NCBI GenBank assembly: GCA_002686995.1
Contig: NYZC01000162.1
Coordinates: 1-40,308, forward strand
DNA: 40,308 nt
Direction: 5' to 3'
Source of the DNA: Phycisphaeraceae bacterium
GTDB taxonomy: Bacteria; Planctomycetota; Phycisphaerae; Phycisphaerales; Phycisphaeraceae
Shown: positions 1 through 7,081 of the stretch, piece by piece
Numbering within the stretch: the stretch's first letter is position 1
Layout of the letters: each line of letters starts with the position of its first letter
Program-made: the position numbers and the translations under genes
Notes under the pieces: model-generated
Database searches by the model: none
What the model was told of the DNA's origin: nothing
What the model saw: the letters and a program-made list of their open reading frames with translations, nothing else

Positions 1-2
1 AA

Positions 3-78
<76 letters not shown>

Positions 79-121
79 TTTGGCACAGGGTACGTTGGTG
101 CGGGAGGCAACGCAAATGGGG

Positions 122-565
122 TCACCGCGGCCGTGACGCCGCGTCGCAGGTCGGACAGACGCCCGCCACGACGGACAGGTCGTATCGGCGCGAGATGAAC
201 TCGCGATCCAGGACCCACGTCTGGTCGTCGAGCTTGAACTTCAGGCAGTGCGCGCACTTCATCACGGGATCAGGATGCAGCGCGGCACCGTCGCGCGCCT
301 TGGCCTTCCCGGATTCCATTCTCCGTATGCGCCGGGCGAGAATCTCGATCTGGACGATGGACACGATCAGTCCGGCAGCCAGGGCCGCGCCCACGGCAAG
401 GAGAATCTCGTCCAGTTCCCAGGCTTCGAATACCCGTGTCAATTCGATGAATCGTTCGGTCGCATCGGTGACCATCGCCGCCAGCAGGACGACCACGACC
501 GTCAGCAAGACCACGATGAGTGTCCGGCTGCGCGCACGATTCAGTTGATTATGAACCCATTCCAC
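122..565 (-). CDS. Small two-helix membrane protein with a C-terminal CxxC/CxxC motif
   Basis: This 147-residue protein has two hydrophobic segments (about residues 15-33 and 54-74), joined by an acidic stretch containing an FEAWELDE motif, and a basic segment after the second helix. The tail holds CAHC at 104-107 and GVCPTC at 135-140, with W117 and acidic residues between. That arrangement (CxxCK, then W, then a G-x-CPxC end) resembles a short cysteine motif often found at the C-termini of PAS, histidine kinase and response-regulator proteins; here it sits directly behind the membrane part with no kinase between. Metal binding is likely from the four cysteines but is inferred. The start is GTG, with AAGGGGG on the coding strand six bases upstream. 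It lies 37 bases downstream of the flavin monooxygenase gene on the same strand, so cotranscription is likely. The function is unknown. Confidence 0.8.
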   Translation of the reverse strand: MEWVHNQLNRARSRTLIVVLLTVVVVLLAAMVTDATERFIELTRVFEAWELDEILLAVGAALAAGLIVSIVQIEILARRIRRMESGKAKARDGAALHPDPVMKCAHCLKFKLDDQTWVLDREFISRRYDLSVVAGVCPTCDAASRPR

Positions 566-602
566 GGGAAACCCCCTTTTCCATTACGACATCCCGTTCC
601 GA

Positions 603-1682
603 TCACACGCTTGGCATTGACGGCACGATCTCAGTCGCAAGCACGTTCAGGCAGCGATTCCACTTGTCCGTGTCGTCGAAGTCGTGCTTGACGAAAAGCA
701 GCGTCCCGAATCCGCCGGTCACTTCCCATAACTCGTCGAGCCGATCCTTGACCGACGCCTTGTCGCCGACGATGCAGACCTTCTCCAGCACGTACTCGAC
801 CGTCACGTCCTCGTCGGCTACGGACTCGTCGTGCTTCATCAGGTGAATCATCTCCGCGCGGTTCAGCAGCGTGATGAGGTAGTGCATTGACCGGCCGAAA
901 GCGCCGTTCAGGCAGAAGTCCCAAGCCTCGTCGTTGCTGTCGCCGACGAAGATGCTCTTCGAGACGCGCCAGATGTCACGATCCGGCTCCGGCTGCCCGC
1001 CTGCAGTCGCGCCTTCGCGGTAGGTTTCCCAGTGCTTTGCGACCGTGCTGTGGTGCACGAGGTTGGTCGACAGCGGCATGTAGCCGTGCTGACCTCCGAT
1101 CTGCCCGCCCTTCGACTTTGCACTGATCATCGTCATCCCGATCGGCGGGTGCGGTTTCTGGTACGGCTGCAGCGGATACCCCATGCGAATCTCGGGATCG
1201 ACGTGCTTCTCCAGGTTGATCTTGAAATACCTGCCCTCGTAGTGGTACGGCGGATCCTGGGTCCACAACATCATCACGATGTCGTAGGCCTCCTTCGTCA
1301 TGACGCTCTGCTCCTTCGGCTCGGGGAGGTTGAAAAGCTCCCAGTCCGCAGGCACCCCGCCCTGGCCGAAACCCCAGTAGACACGACCGTGCGAAAGGTG
1401 ATCGAGCAGCGCGACGCGAGCCGCGACGTTGACGGGATGGTGCTGGGGCATGATCGACACCCCGACACCGAGCTTGATCTGCTCCGTCCGTGCGATGAGG
1501 TTCGCGAGGAAGACCTCGTTCGACGTCACCGGCTCCCATTCGAGCGTGATGTGATGGCCGCACCAGGCTTCGGTCATGCCAAGTCGGTCCGCGTCGACCA
1601 CGAACTGCGTGTCCTCGTCCATGCACTGCGTGCGCGGCTTCTCCGGCGGGTGCAATGGCATCATGAATGTACCGAACTTCAT
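603..1682 (-). CDS. LLM class flavin-dependent oxidoreductase (luciferase-like monooxygenase)
   Basis: The 359-residue product matches the bacterial luciferase-like monooxygenase fold, a TIM barrel that uses reduced flavin (FMNH2 or F420) to oxidise organic substrates. Visible hallmarks are the N-terminal strand MKFGTFMMPLHPPEK, the segment DRLGMTEAWCGHH, the strand IKLGVGVSIMPQHHPVNVA, and LLDHLSHGRVYWGFGQGG, which is the typical LDxLSxGRxxxGxGxG signature. The start was placed at ATG 1680-1682 because GGAG lies six bases upstream and family homology begins there; the open frame continues 41 codons further without homology. Its substrate cannot be read from the sequence. It is divergent from the isomerase-like gene at 1856 and probably cotranscribed with the small membrane protein downstream. 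Confidence 0.9.
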   Translation of the reverse strand: MKFGTFMMPLHPPEKPRTQCMDEDTQFVVDADRLGMTEAWCGHHITLEWEPVTSNEVFLANLIARTEQIKLGVGVSIMPQHHPVNVAARVALLDHLSHGRVYWGFGQGGVPADWELFNLPEPKEQSVMTKEAYDIVMMLWTQDPPYHYEGRYFKINLEKHVDPEIRMGYPLQPYQKPHPPIGMTMISAKSKGGQIGGQHGYMPLSTNLVHHSTVAKHWETYREGATAGGQPEPDRDIWRVSKSIFVGDSNDEAWDFCLNGAFGRSMHYLITLLNRAEMIHLMKHDESVADEDVTVEYVLEKVCIVGDKASVKDRLDELWEVTGGFGTLLFVKHDFDDTDKWNRCLNVLATEIVPSMPSV

Positions 1683-1701
1683 CGGGCGCTCCGTTTGACG
1701 C

Positions 1702-1756
1702 ATCGCGACAGGTGAATGCCGCCGCGGCCGGTGATTCGTATCCGTATCGCGACAGG
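1702..1756. repeat. Direct repeat ATCGCGACAGG in a divergent intergenic region
   Basis: The 11-base word ATCGCGACAGG occurs at 1702-1712 and again at 1746-1756, 44 bases apart, inside the 173-base gap between two divergent genes. Two identical words about four helical turns apart could be an operator pair. No other support is visible, and chance is possible. Confidence 0.25.
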
Positions 1757-1855
1757 CAGTCAAGATTGACGGGCCGCCCACGGGATGCCTCTCCCTGCGA
1801 GGCACCGTGCCGATGGTTCGCTCACCCGGACGGATGCGATACCATTGGCTTCATC

Positions 1856-2689
1856 ATGAAGAAATCAATCTGTCACTACAGCTTCCACCGGACCTGGCAG
1901 TCCGAGCAATGGTCGTGCGACGATCTCGCCGATACGGTTCGCGATCTCGGAGTCGAAGGCATCGACTACCACGTCGGTTTCCTGGGCGATCGGGAAGGCG
2001 CGGCGGATCGGATCAGGGCGGCGCTGGCCCGCACGGGGCTGGAGCTCTCCGGCCTTTCGATGTCCAACGACTTCAACCAGGAAGAACCCGCCGCGCTCGA
2101 CGCCCAGATCGATTCGGTTCGGCAGTGGCTGCGCGTGGCGGCGGAGGTCGAGGCCCCGGTGTCGCGCATCTTCGGCGGGCACATCGATGACCGATCGAAC
2201 GCGGCGCAGCTTGCCACCGGCTTCGACCGCATCCTCCACGGTCTCGGCGAGGTCGTTCGCGAGGCGGAGAGGCTGGGCGTGGTGCTCGCGCTGGAGAACC
2301 ACGGCGGGCTGCCGTGCACCGGCGAGGAGCAGGTCGACGTGATCCGGAAGATCGGATCGAAGCACCTGCAGGCGACGATCGACGTCGGTAACTACATGCA
2401 GGGTCGACAGGAGGCGCACGACGGCACGGCCGCCGCCGCGTCGTGCGCAGCGTACATCCATTTCAAGGACTTTCACCGGACCAACGATCGCGACGCGCCC
2501 GCCTGGGACATCGTGCCGTGCATCGTGGGCCGGGGCGACATCGACCACGCGAAATGCCTCGACGTCCTCCGGCAAAGCGGTTACGACGGCTTCGTCGCCC
2601 TCGAGTACGAGGGGCCCGAAGACGAGCGGATCGGCGTGGCCGAGAGCGTGGCGTTCATGAACCGGGTCATGGAAGGCATGTCAGGCTGA
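1856..2689 (+). CDS. Sugar phosphate isomerase/epimerase family protein (xylose isomerase-like TIM barrel)
   Basis: The 277-residue product belongs to the xylose isomerase-like TIM barrel family (AP endonuclease 2 type). Candidate metal ligands appear at the usual strand ends: E147 in LALENHGG, D176 in ATIDVGNY, H202 in YIHFKDF and E250 in VALEYEG. The pattern fits a divalent-metal sugar isomerase or epimerase; the substrate is not predictable. The ATG at 1856-1858 was chosen because homology (MKKSICHYSF) starts there; the frame is open further upstream but without family similarity, and no clear Shine-Dalgarno sequence is seen. The stop codon at 2687-2689 lies just upstream of the SulP gene on the same strand, suggesting an operon. 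Confidence 0.87.
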   Translation: MKKSICHYSFHRTWQSEQWSCDDLADTVRDLGVEGIDYHVGFLGDREGAADRIRAALARTGLELSGLSMSNDFNQEEPAALDAQIDSVRQWLRVAAEVEAPVSRIFGGHIDDRSNAAQLATGFDRILHGLGEVVREAERLGVVLALENHGGLPCTGEEQVDVIRKIGSKHLQATIDVGNYMQGRQEAHDGTAAAASCAAYIHFKDFHRTNDRDAPAWDIVPCIVGRGDIDHAKCLDVLRQSGYDGFVALEYEGPEDERIGVAESVAFMNRVMEGMSG

Positions 2690-2739
2690 CGACCGCACTG
2701 GGCGGAATCCGGCAGACGCTTTGCGAGCCGATTCGTCGG

Positions 2740-4485
2740 TTGCGCGGCACCGCGCGCAGCTACGGCGTCAAGGCGCTGCGGCGCGACGCGGTCGCCGGGC
2801 TGACGGTGGCCCTGGTCGCGGCCCCGCAGTCGATGGCGTTCGCTCATGTCGCCGGGGTGCCGGCCGTTTACGGGCTGTACACGGCCATCGTCTGCGCGAT
2901 CGTCGGTGGGCTGCTCACGACCAGCTCTCATCTGGTCATCGGTCCGACCAACACGATGAGCCTGCTGGTCTACTTCACCGTCGCGTCGGTCGGCGGCGAC
3001 CCGGCCGCGCGGATCGAGACCGCGGTGACGCTGACCCTGCTGGTCGGCGGCATCCAGGTGCTCTGCGCGCTCGCGGGATTCGGTGAGCTGCTCCGCTACG
3101 TCAGCCACAGCGTCATCGTGGGGTTCTCCGCGGGCGCGGGCGTGCTCATCGCCGCGGGTCAGCTGCCGGCCTGCCTCGGTATCGACATCTCCGACTACGC
3201 CAGCTCCTACCACGGTCTCGCCGAAACGTTCGATCGAATGATGCAGGGCACCGACCAGGTCTCCTGGCGCCCGACCGCGGTCTGCCTCGTCTGCCTGGCG
3301 ACCGCGCTGGCCTGCGCCCGGATCTCCAGGTTGCTGCCAGCGTTCCTGATCGCGCTCGCCGTCGGCACCCTGCTTGTTCTTGCGGCGGGATGGTCGCCCG
3401 AGCACCTGAAGCTCGCGGGGGATCTGCCACGGTCGCTTCCTCTGCCCGCCGCGCCCTCGATGTCATGGAGCGACTGGGAGCCGCACTTTGGCTCGGCCGT
3501 CGCCATCGCCCTGATCGGGATGATCGAGGCCGTCGGCATCAGCAAAACGATCGCGGGCCGGACCGGCGAGCGCATCGACGCCAACCAGGAGCTGTTCGCC
3601 CAGGGCCTCACGAACCTCGTCGGCAGCTTCTTCCGCTGCATCCCCTCGACCGGAAGCTTCTCGCGCTCCGCCCTCAACCATGCCGCCGGCGGCGCCACGC
3701 GATTCGCCGGTGTCTACAGCGGCCTGTTCGTCGCCGTCGTGCTCCTGACGCTGGCCCCGGCGGCGCGCAAGCTGCCGATGGCGGCCATCGCCGCGATCCT
3801 GCTGATCATCGGGTACCGGCTGATCGACTGGCGCTACTGCTTCCGCCTCGCCCGCGGGAATCGCGCCGACCTGATGGTGTGCCTCGGTACGTTCCTCGCT
3901 ACGCTGACGGTCCCGCTGGACTACGCGGTGTTCGTGGGCGTCTTTCTGAACATCGCGCTCTACCTGCAGCGCGCCCGGCAGGTCTACGTCACCGAGCTCG
4001 TCCGGGACCCGCGCGCCCCGAACGACCGCACCGCGTTCGTCGAGCGCGCCGTCCGCACGGTCGGCGGCGGACGCGTCCGTTTCCTCCAGCTCGAGGGCAA
4101 CCTGTTCTTCGCCGCCGCCGACGAGCTGCAGGATCGATTCCGCGCGCTGGTCGGCGGGCCCGCCGAGCTGGTCATCCTGCGGCTGAAGCGCACGCACATG
4201 CTCGACGCCACCGTGATGCGCGTGATCGAGCAGTTCGCCCTGCGGATGCGCGAGAAGGACGGCCACGTGCTGCTTTGCGGCGTCCGTCCACGCATGGCCA
4301 AGCGCATGGAAGGTTTCGGGCTGATCGAGGTCATCGGCGAGCAGAACGTCTTCCTGGCGGACGAAGCGGTCTTCGGCTCGGCCCGGCGCGCCCTGCGCCG
4401 CGCGGAGGAGATCATGGGCCGGTCATTGGACGAGGCGGAGGAGGAGGGGGAGGAATCACTGAAGGACACGGATGGACAGAGATGA
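2740..4485 (+). CDS. SulP family inorganic anion transporter with C-terminal STAS domain
   Basis: The roughly 580-residue protein starts with the SulP signature RRDAVAGLTVALVAAPQSMAF, followed by GVPAVYGLYTA and about ten to twelve hydrophobic segments, including TSSHLVIGPTNTMSLL and NLVGSFFRCIPSTGSFSRSA. The C-terminal part is a STAS domain with the strand RVRFLQLEGNLFFAA and the helix start THMLDATVMRVIEQF. Members move sulfate, bicarbonate or related anions across the inner membrane. The start is uncertain: no ATG or GTG precedes the signature except far inside the upstream gene. TTG at 2740 is the best in-frame candidate; a CTG at 2685, overlapping the upstream stop, is an alternative that would couple translation. 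The last seven codons and the TGA lie inside the repeat at 4461-4490. Confidence 0.88.
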   Translation: MRGTARSYGVKALRRDAVAGLTVALVAAPQSMAFAHVAGVPAVYGLYTAIVCAIVGGLLTTSSHLVIGPTNTMSLLVYFTVASVGGDPAARIETAVTLTLLVGGIQVLCALAGFGELLRYVSHSVIVGFSAGAGVLIAAGQLPACLGIDISDYASSYHGLAETFDRMMQGTDQVSWRPTAVCLVCLATALACARISRLLPAFLIALAVGTLLVLAAGWSPEHLKLAGDLPRSLPLPAAPSMSWSDWEPHFGSAVAIALIGMIEAVGISKTIAGRTGERIDANQELFAQGLTNLVGSFFRCIPSTGSFSRSALNHAAGGATRFAGVYSGLFVAVVLLTLAPAARKLPMAAIAAILLIIGYRLIDWRYCFRLARGNRADLMVCLGTFLATLTVPLDYAVFVGVFLNIALYLQRARQVYVTELVRDPRAPNDRTAFVERAVRTVGGGRVRFLQLEGNLFFAAADELQDRFRALVGGPAELVILRLKRTHMLDATVMRVIEQFALRMREKDGHVLLCGVRPRMAKRMEGFGLIEVIGEQNVFLADEAVFGSARRALRRAEEIMGRSLDEAEEEGEESLKDTDGQR

Positions 4486-4490
4486 ACGTT
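4461..4490 (+). repeat. Left arm of an intergenic inverted repeat (ACACGGATG-type)
   Basis: The sequence reads GAAGGACACGGATGGACAGA followed by GATGAACGTT. It matches the reverse complement of the right arm at 4676-4713 at about 19 of 22 positions. It supplies the final codons (KDTDGQR) and the TGA stop of the SulP gene. Similar ACGGATGAACACGGATG strings are, from memory, common between genes in many bacterial genomes. The 202 bases between 4486 and 4687 hold no gene that I can support. Confidence 0.6.
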
Positions 4491-4675
4491 GGCGAACCGC
4501 GCGGCGTAAGCCCGTGGGACGAATGCCATGACGGTCTCGATCAGCCGATGCGCCCGACACGCGCCGAACGTGCCACTCATTGAAGGACAGGCCCACCACT
4601 GACCCGCAGGCGTGCGCCGCGCGGTTCGACGAAGGCCTGTGAGGATGCTGCGGTCGACTGAAGCGCGCCCCAACT

Positions 4676-4713
4676 CCCCATCCGTGTTCATCCGTGTTCA
4701 TCCGTGGTTCGCT
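4676..4713 (-). repeat. Right arm of the intergenic inverted repeat (tandem ATCCGTGTTC)
   Basis: The units ATCCGTGTTC, ATCCGTGTTC and ATCCGTGGTTC follow one another, the reverse complement of the left arm at 4461-4490. On the minus strand the repeat supplies the end of the xylulokinase frame (TTDEHG) and its TGA at 4688-4690. Two convergent genes therefore both stop inside arms of one inverted repeat, which could fold in the transcripts and act as a processing or termination signal. There is no U-run, so a classical terminator is not claimed. Confidence 0.6.
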
Positions 4714-5893
4714 CCCCTCTCCCTCGCCAGTTGCTCAGGCTCGGGTGGAGCCGCCGGAAGCGTTCGTGCGCCGCTCGGTACCGATCCACCAGCTCGGGGG
4801 CCGGCGTCGCCGTTTCGGATTCCTGCGCCCAGCCCGCGATGGCCTCCTCCCAGCCGTCGAAACGGGCCGCGGCGCACGCGGCGAGCATTGCCGCGCCGCG
4901 TGCGGTCGTGTCTTCGGCGCCCATGATGATCGGCATGCCGAGCACGGCTCCGATGATGTCGCGCCAGACCCGGCTGCCGCCGCCGCCGCCGGACACCGAC
5001 GCGCGTCGCGGCGCGACGCCCATCTCCGCGAACACGTCGAACGCGTCCCGAAACGAAAACGCGACGCCTTCCAGGATGGCGCGGGTCATGTCGCCGCGCG
5101 ACGTGTGCTGGTTCAGGTTGACGAACGCGCCGCGCAGGTCCGGATCGAGATGCGGTGTCCGCTCACCGCACAAGTATGGACCGAAGTACACGGTCGGCTC
5201 CGCAGCGGCGTCGATCTCCTTGACGAGGGTGCCGGGATCGACGCCGGTGACGTTCGACCACCACTTCAGGCTCGCGCCCGCGGACTGCTGCACGGCGCTG
5301 CAGATGAAATGGCGCCGGTCGGTGAAGAAGCCGGTGTGGACGCGTCCCTTCGCGTCGATCAGCAGCCGGTCCATGACACAGTTCACGTTGCCCGCCGAGC
5401 CGACGACGACCTGGATCACGTCCGGGCCGTTCATCCCGTCACCGAGCGCCGCCGCGATCGAGTCTCCCGCCCCGGCCGCAACGGGCGTCCCCGCCGTCAG
5501 CCCCGACCAGTCGGCGCCGGACCTGCTGACGCTTCCCACGGTTTGCGCGCTCTCGGCGAGCGGCGGCATCGCCGGCAGGTCGATCCCCAGCGCGTCGACA
5601 AGCGATGTCGACCACGTCGCCTCGTGCAGATCGAGCAGAAGGCTGTTCGAGGCATCCGAGTAGTCGGTCACGCGCTCGCCGGTCAGCGTCCACGTGACGA
5701 AATCCTTCGGAAACAGCAGGTGCGCGGCCGAAGACAACTGCTGCGGCGCGTGCTCGGCCATCCAGAGCAGCTTCGGCGCCGTATACCCCGTCACCGCGGC
5801 GTGTCCCGTGATCCGAAGCAGCTCGTTCGGGTCGATGCGCTCCTCGAGTGTGCGACACTGGGCACCGCAGCGGCTGTCACACCACCTAAGACG
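4688..5893 (-). pseudogene. xylB: Xylulokinase, 5'-truncated (FGGY family carbohydrate kinase remnant)
   Basis: From about LRWCDSRCGAQCRTLEER onward the frame follows xylulokinase to its C-terminus: GYTAPKLLWMAEHAP, LLFPKDFVTWTLTGE, DYSDASNSLLLDL, AGAGDSIAAALGDGM, YLCGERTPHLDPDLRGAF, AILEGVAFSFRDAFDV and SGGGGGSRVWRDIIGAVLG. In the family the first homologous segment lies about 75-80 residues in. The N-terminal part with the GIDxGTSxxK phosphate-binding motif is absent; in its place, about 12-15 bases after the end of homology, the sterol desaturase gene ends. The same frame stays open into the desaturase gene but without kinase similarity. Without the nucleotide-binding lobe the product should be inactive. 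No internal frameshift is visible in the remaining 400 residues, which suggests a fairly recent deletion or rearrangement, or a chimeric assembly. Confidence 0.75.
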
Positions 5894-5904
5894 CGCCTGA
5901 CCTC

Positions 5905-6771
5905 TTACCGCCGCGCGCCCTCGCGCGATCCAGGCAGCAGGCTGCGACACCATTGAATAAAGGGGCGCGAGAGCACTGTATGTAACGGCGCGTCGGAGGC
6001 CAGATCCTGCGTCCCGGTCTCGGGAAACTCGTCCCGGGCCGGGTGGTAGTAGGTCCTGAAGATCACGTCGTAGAAGGTGAAGATCTGGGCGAAATTCCGG
6101 TCCTGGTGGCGCCGCAGTCGCGAATGGTGAATGCGGTGCACGTGCGGGCCGCAGAGATACCGGGTGAGCGGGCCAAGATGCCGCCGGATGTTGGTGTGCG
6201 TAAAGAGCAGGAAACTGGTCAGGACGAGGCTTGCGATCCACATGGCGTTTGCATGCTTGCCGACGATGAACTGGGCCGGCAGGAGCACGACGAGATGCTG
6301 AACGGGGCGTTCGAGCCAGTACGTCCTCGTGCTCGAGGTGACGTTCAGCTCACGGTCCGCGTGATGCAGTTCGTGAATCTGCCAGAGCCACGAAAACTGG
6401 TGCTGGGCGCGGTGATACCAGTAGTAGAAGAAGTCAAACATGAGCAGGTACGTGACGGCCAGACCCACGGTCGCCACCCATCCGTCGAACTCGATCCGCC
6501 AGGGAGTTGACAGGATGACGAGCACCGCGTTGTCGATCCGCCTGGGGGTCCACGGAAAGAACATCATCACCGCGAGCAGAAAGGCCAGCCCGCACGTGTA
6601 ATAAATGAGTCCGAAAACGAGATTGCGCAGGCGTCCGCGCCACCCATGGCCTGACTCCGCCGGGAGGGCGAGCTCGATCAGCGTGATCAGGATGTAGACC
6701 CCGATCACGTAGCCGAATCGCTGAAGCTCGAACGGAATGTACTTAATGAAGTACTCGTACCAGGCCGCCAT
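5905..6771 (-). CDS. Sterol desaturase / fatty acid hydroxylase family protein
   Basis: The 288-residue integral membrane protein carries the three histidine clusters of the fatty acid hydroxylase superfamily: HRAQH at 120-124, HELHH at 133-137 and HRIHH at 212-216, which together hold a di-iron centre that oxidises C-H bonds in lipids. Hydrophobic segments lie at about 20-38, 51-72, 97-115 and 175-191, as expected. The end motif NFAQIFTFYDVIFRTYY is also typical. The ATG at 6769-6771 has no clear Shine-Dalgarno sequence. The substrate (sterol, carotenoid or other lipid) cannot be told. Its 3' end abuts the broken xylulokinase gene. Confidence 0.9.
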   Translation of the reverse strand: MAAWYEYFIKYIPFELQRFGYVIGVYILITLIELALPAESGHGWRGRLRNLVFGLIYYTCGLAFLLAVMMFFPWTPRRIDNAVLVILSTPWRIEFDGWVATVGLAVTYLLMFDFFYYWYHRAQHQFSWLWQIHELHHADRELNVTSSTRTYWLERPVQHLVVLLPAQFIVGKHANAMWIASLVLTSFLLFTHTNIRRHLGPLTRYLCGPHVHRIHHSRLRRHQDRNFAQIFTFYDVIFRTYYHPARDEFPETGTQDLASDAPLHTVLSRPFIQWCRSLLPGSREGARR

Positions 6772-6823
6772 GTGCCAAGTGTAGCCCTGGAATTCGGCGA
6801 CCGGCTGATCCGCCGCAAAACTC

Positions 6824-6852
6824 TTGACATGCGCCGGTTAATGGGTTATCAG
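6824..6852 (+). promoter_or_regulatory. Sigma70-like promoter upstream of the giant gene
   Basis: TTGACA at 6824-6829 is followed after exactly 17 bases by TATCAG at 6847-6852 (four of six matches to TATAAT). It points toward the giant gene at 7082 and would give a leader of about 220 bases. A perfect -35 with ideal spacing is unusual in GC-rich DNA, but transcription is not shown. Confidence 0.5.
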
Positions 6853-7081
6853 ACCCACTCGTGCCGCGTCGATCCCGGCCCGGAGGCCCGCCTGGCGAGT
6901 CGTCCCGGGCTACCTCGATCCCGACCGAGGGACCGGAAGCCGATCGCGGCCGCGCTTCCCAGGGAGGGGAGCCGCCAACGAGTCGCCGGCTCGAGACGGA
7001 TCCCTCTCGGAATCTCCGTTCCGACGCCGACGCCAGTGGAAGAGGATCGACCGTCACGCTGACCATCGAAGTTCCAGCAGT
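6853..7081 (+). other. Long 5' leader of the giant gene with a potential hairpin
   Basis: The 229 bases between the predicted promoter and the start codon contain no gene that I can support. GGAAGC at 6935-6940 can pair with GCTTCC at 6954-6959 around a 13-base loop that contains the palindrome GCGGCCGC. I compared it mentally with the cyclic-di-GMP, cobalamin, SAM and TPP riboswitch consensus strings and saw no match. No Shine-Dalgarno sequence precedes the ATG at 7082. Confidence 0.3.

Noticed and set aside
2443-2739. An upstream extension of the SulP frame from GTG 2443
   Set aside because: It overlaps the isomerase-like gene in another frame and encodes a basic, arginine-rich shadow with no similarity to SulP proteins.
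5905-6771. The desaturase gene as cargo of a mobile element inserted into the kinase gene
   Set aside because: No transposase, terminal inverted repeats or target duplications are seen, and no 5' kinase fragment lies on the far side; a deletion or rearrangement is more likely.
6853-7081. A known riboswitch in the leader of the giant gene
   Set aside because: No conserved core of the cyclic-di-GMP, cobalamin, SAM or TPP classes could be recognised by eye; only a simple hairpin is visible.
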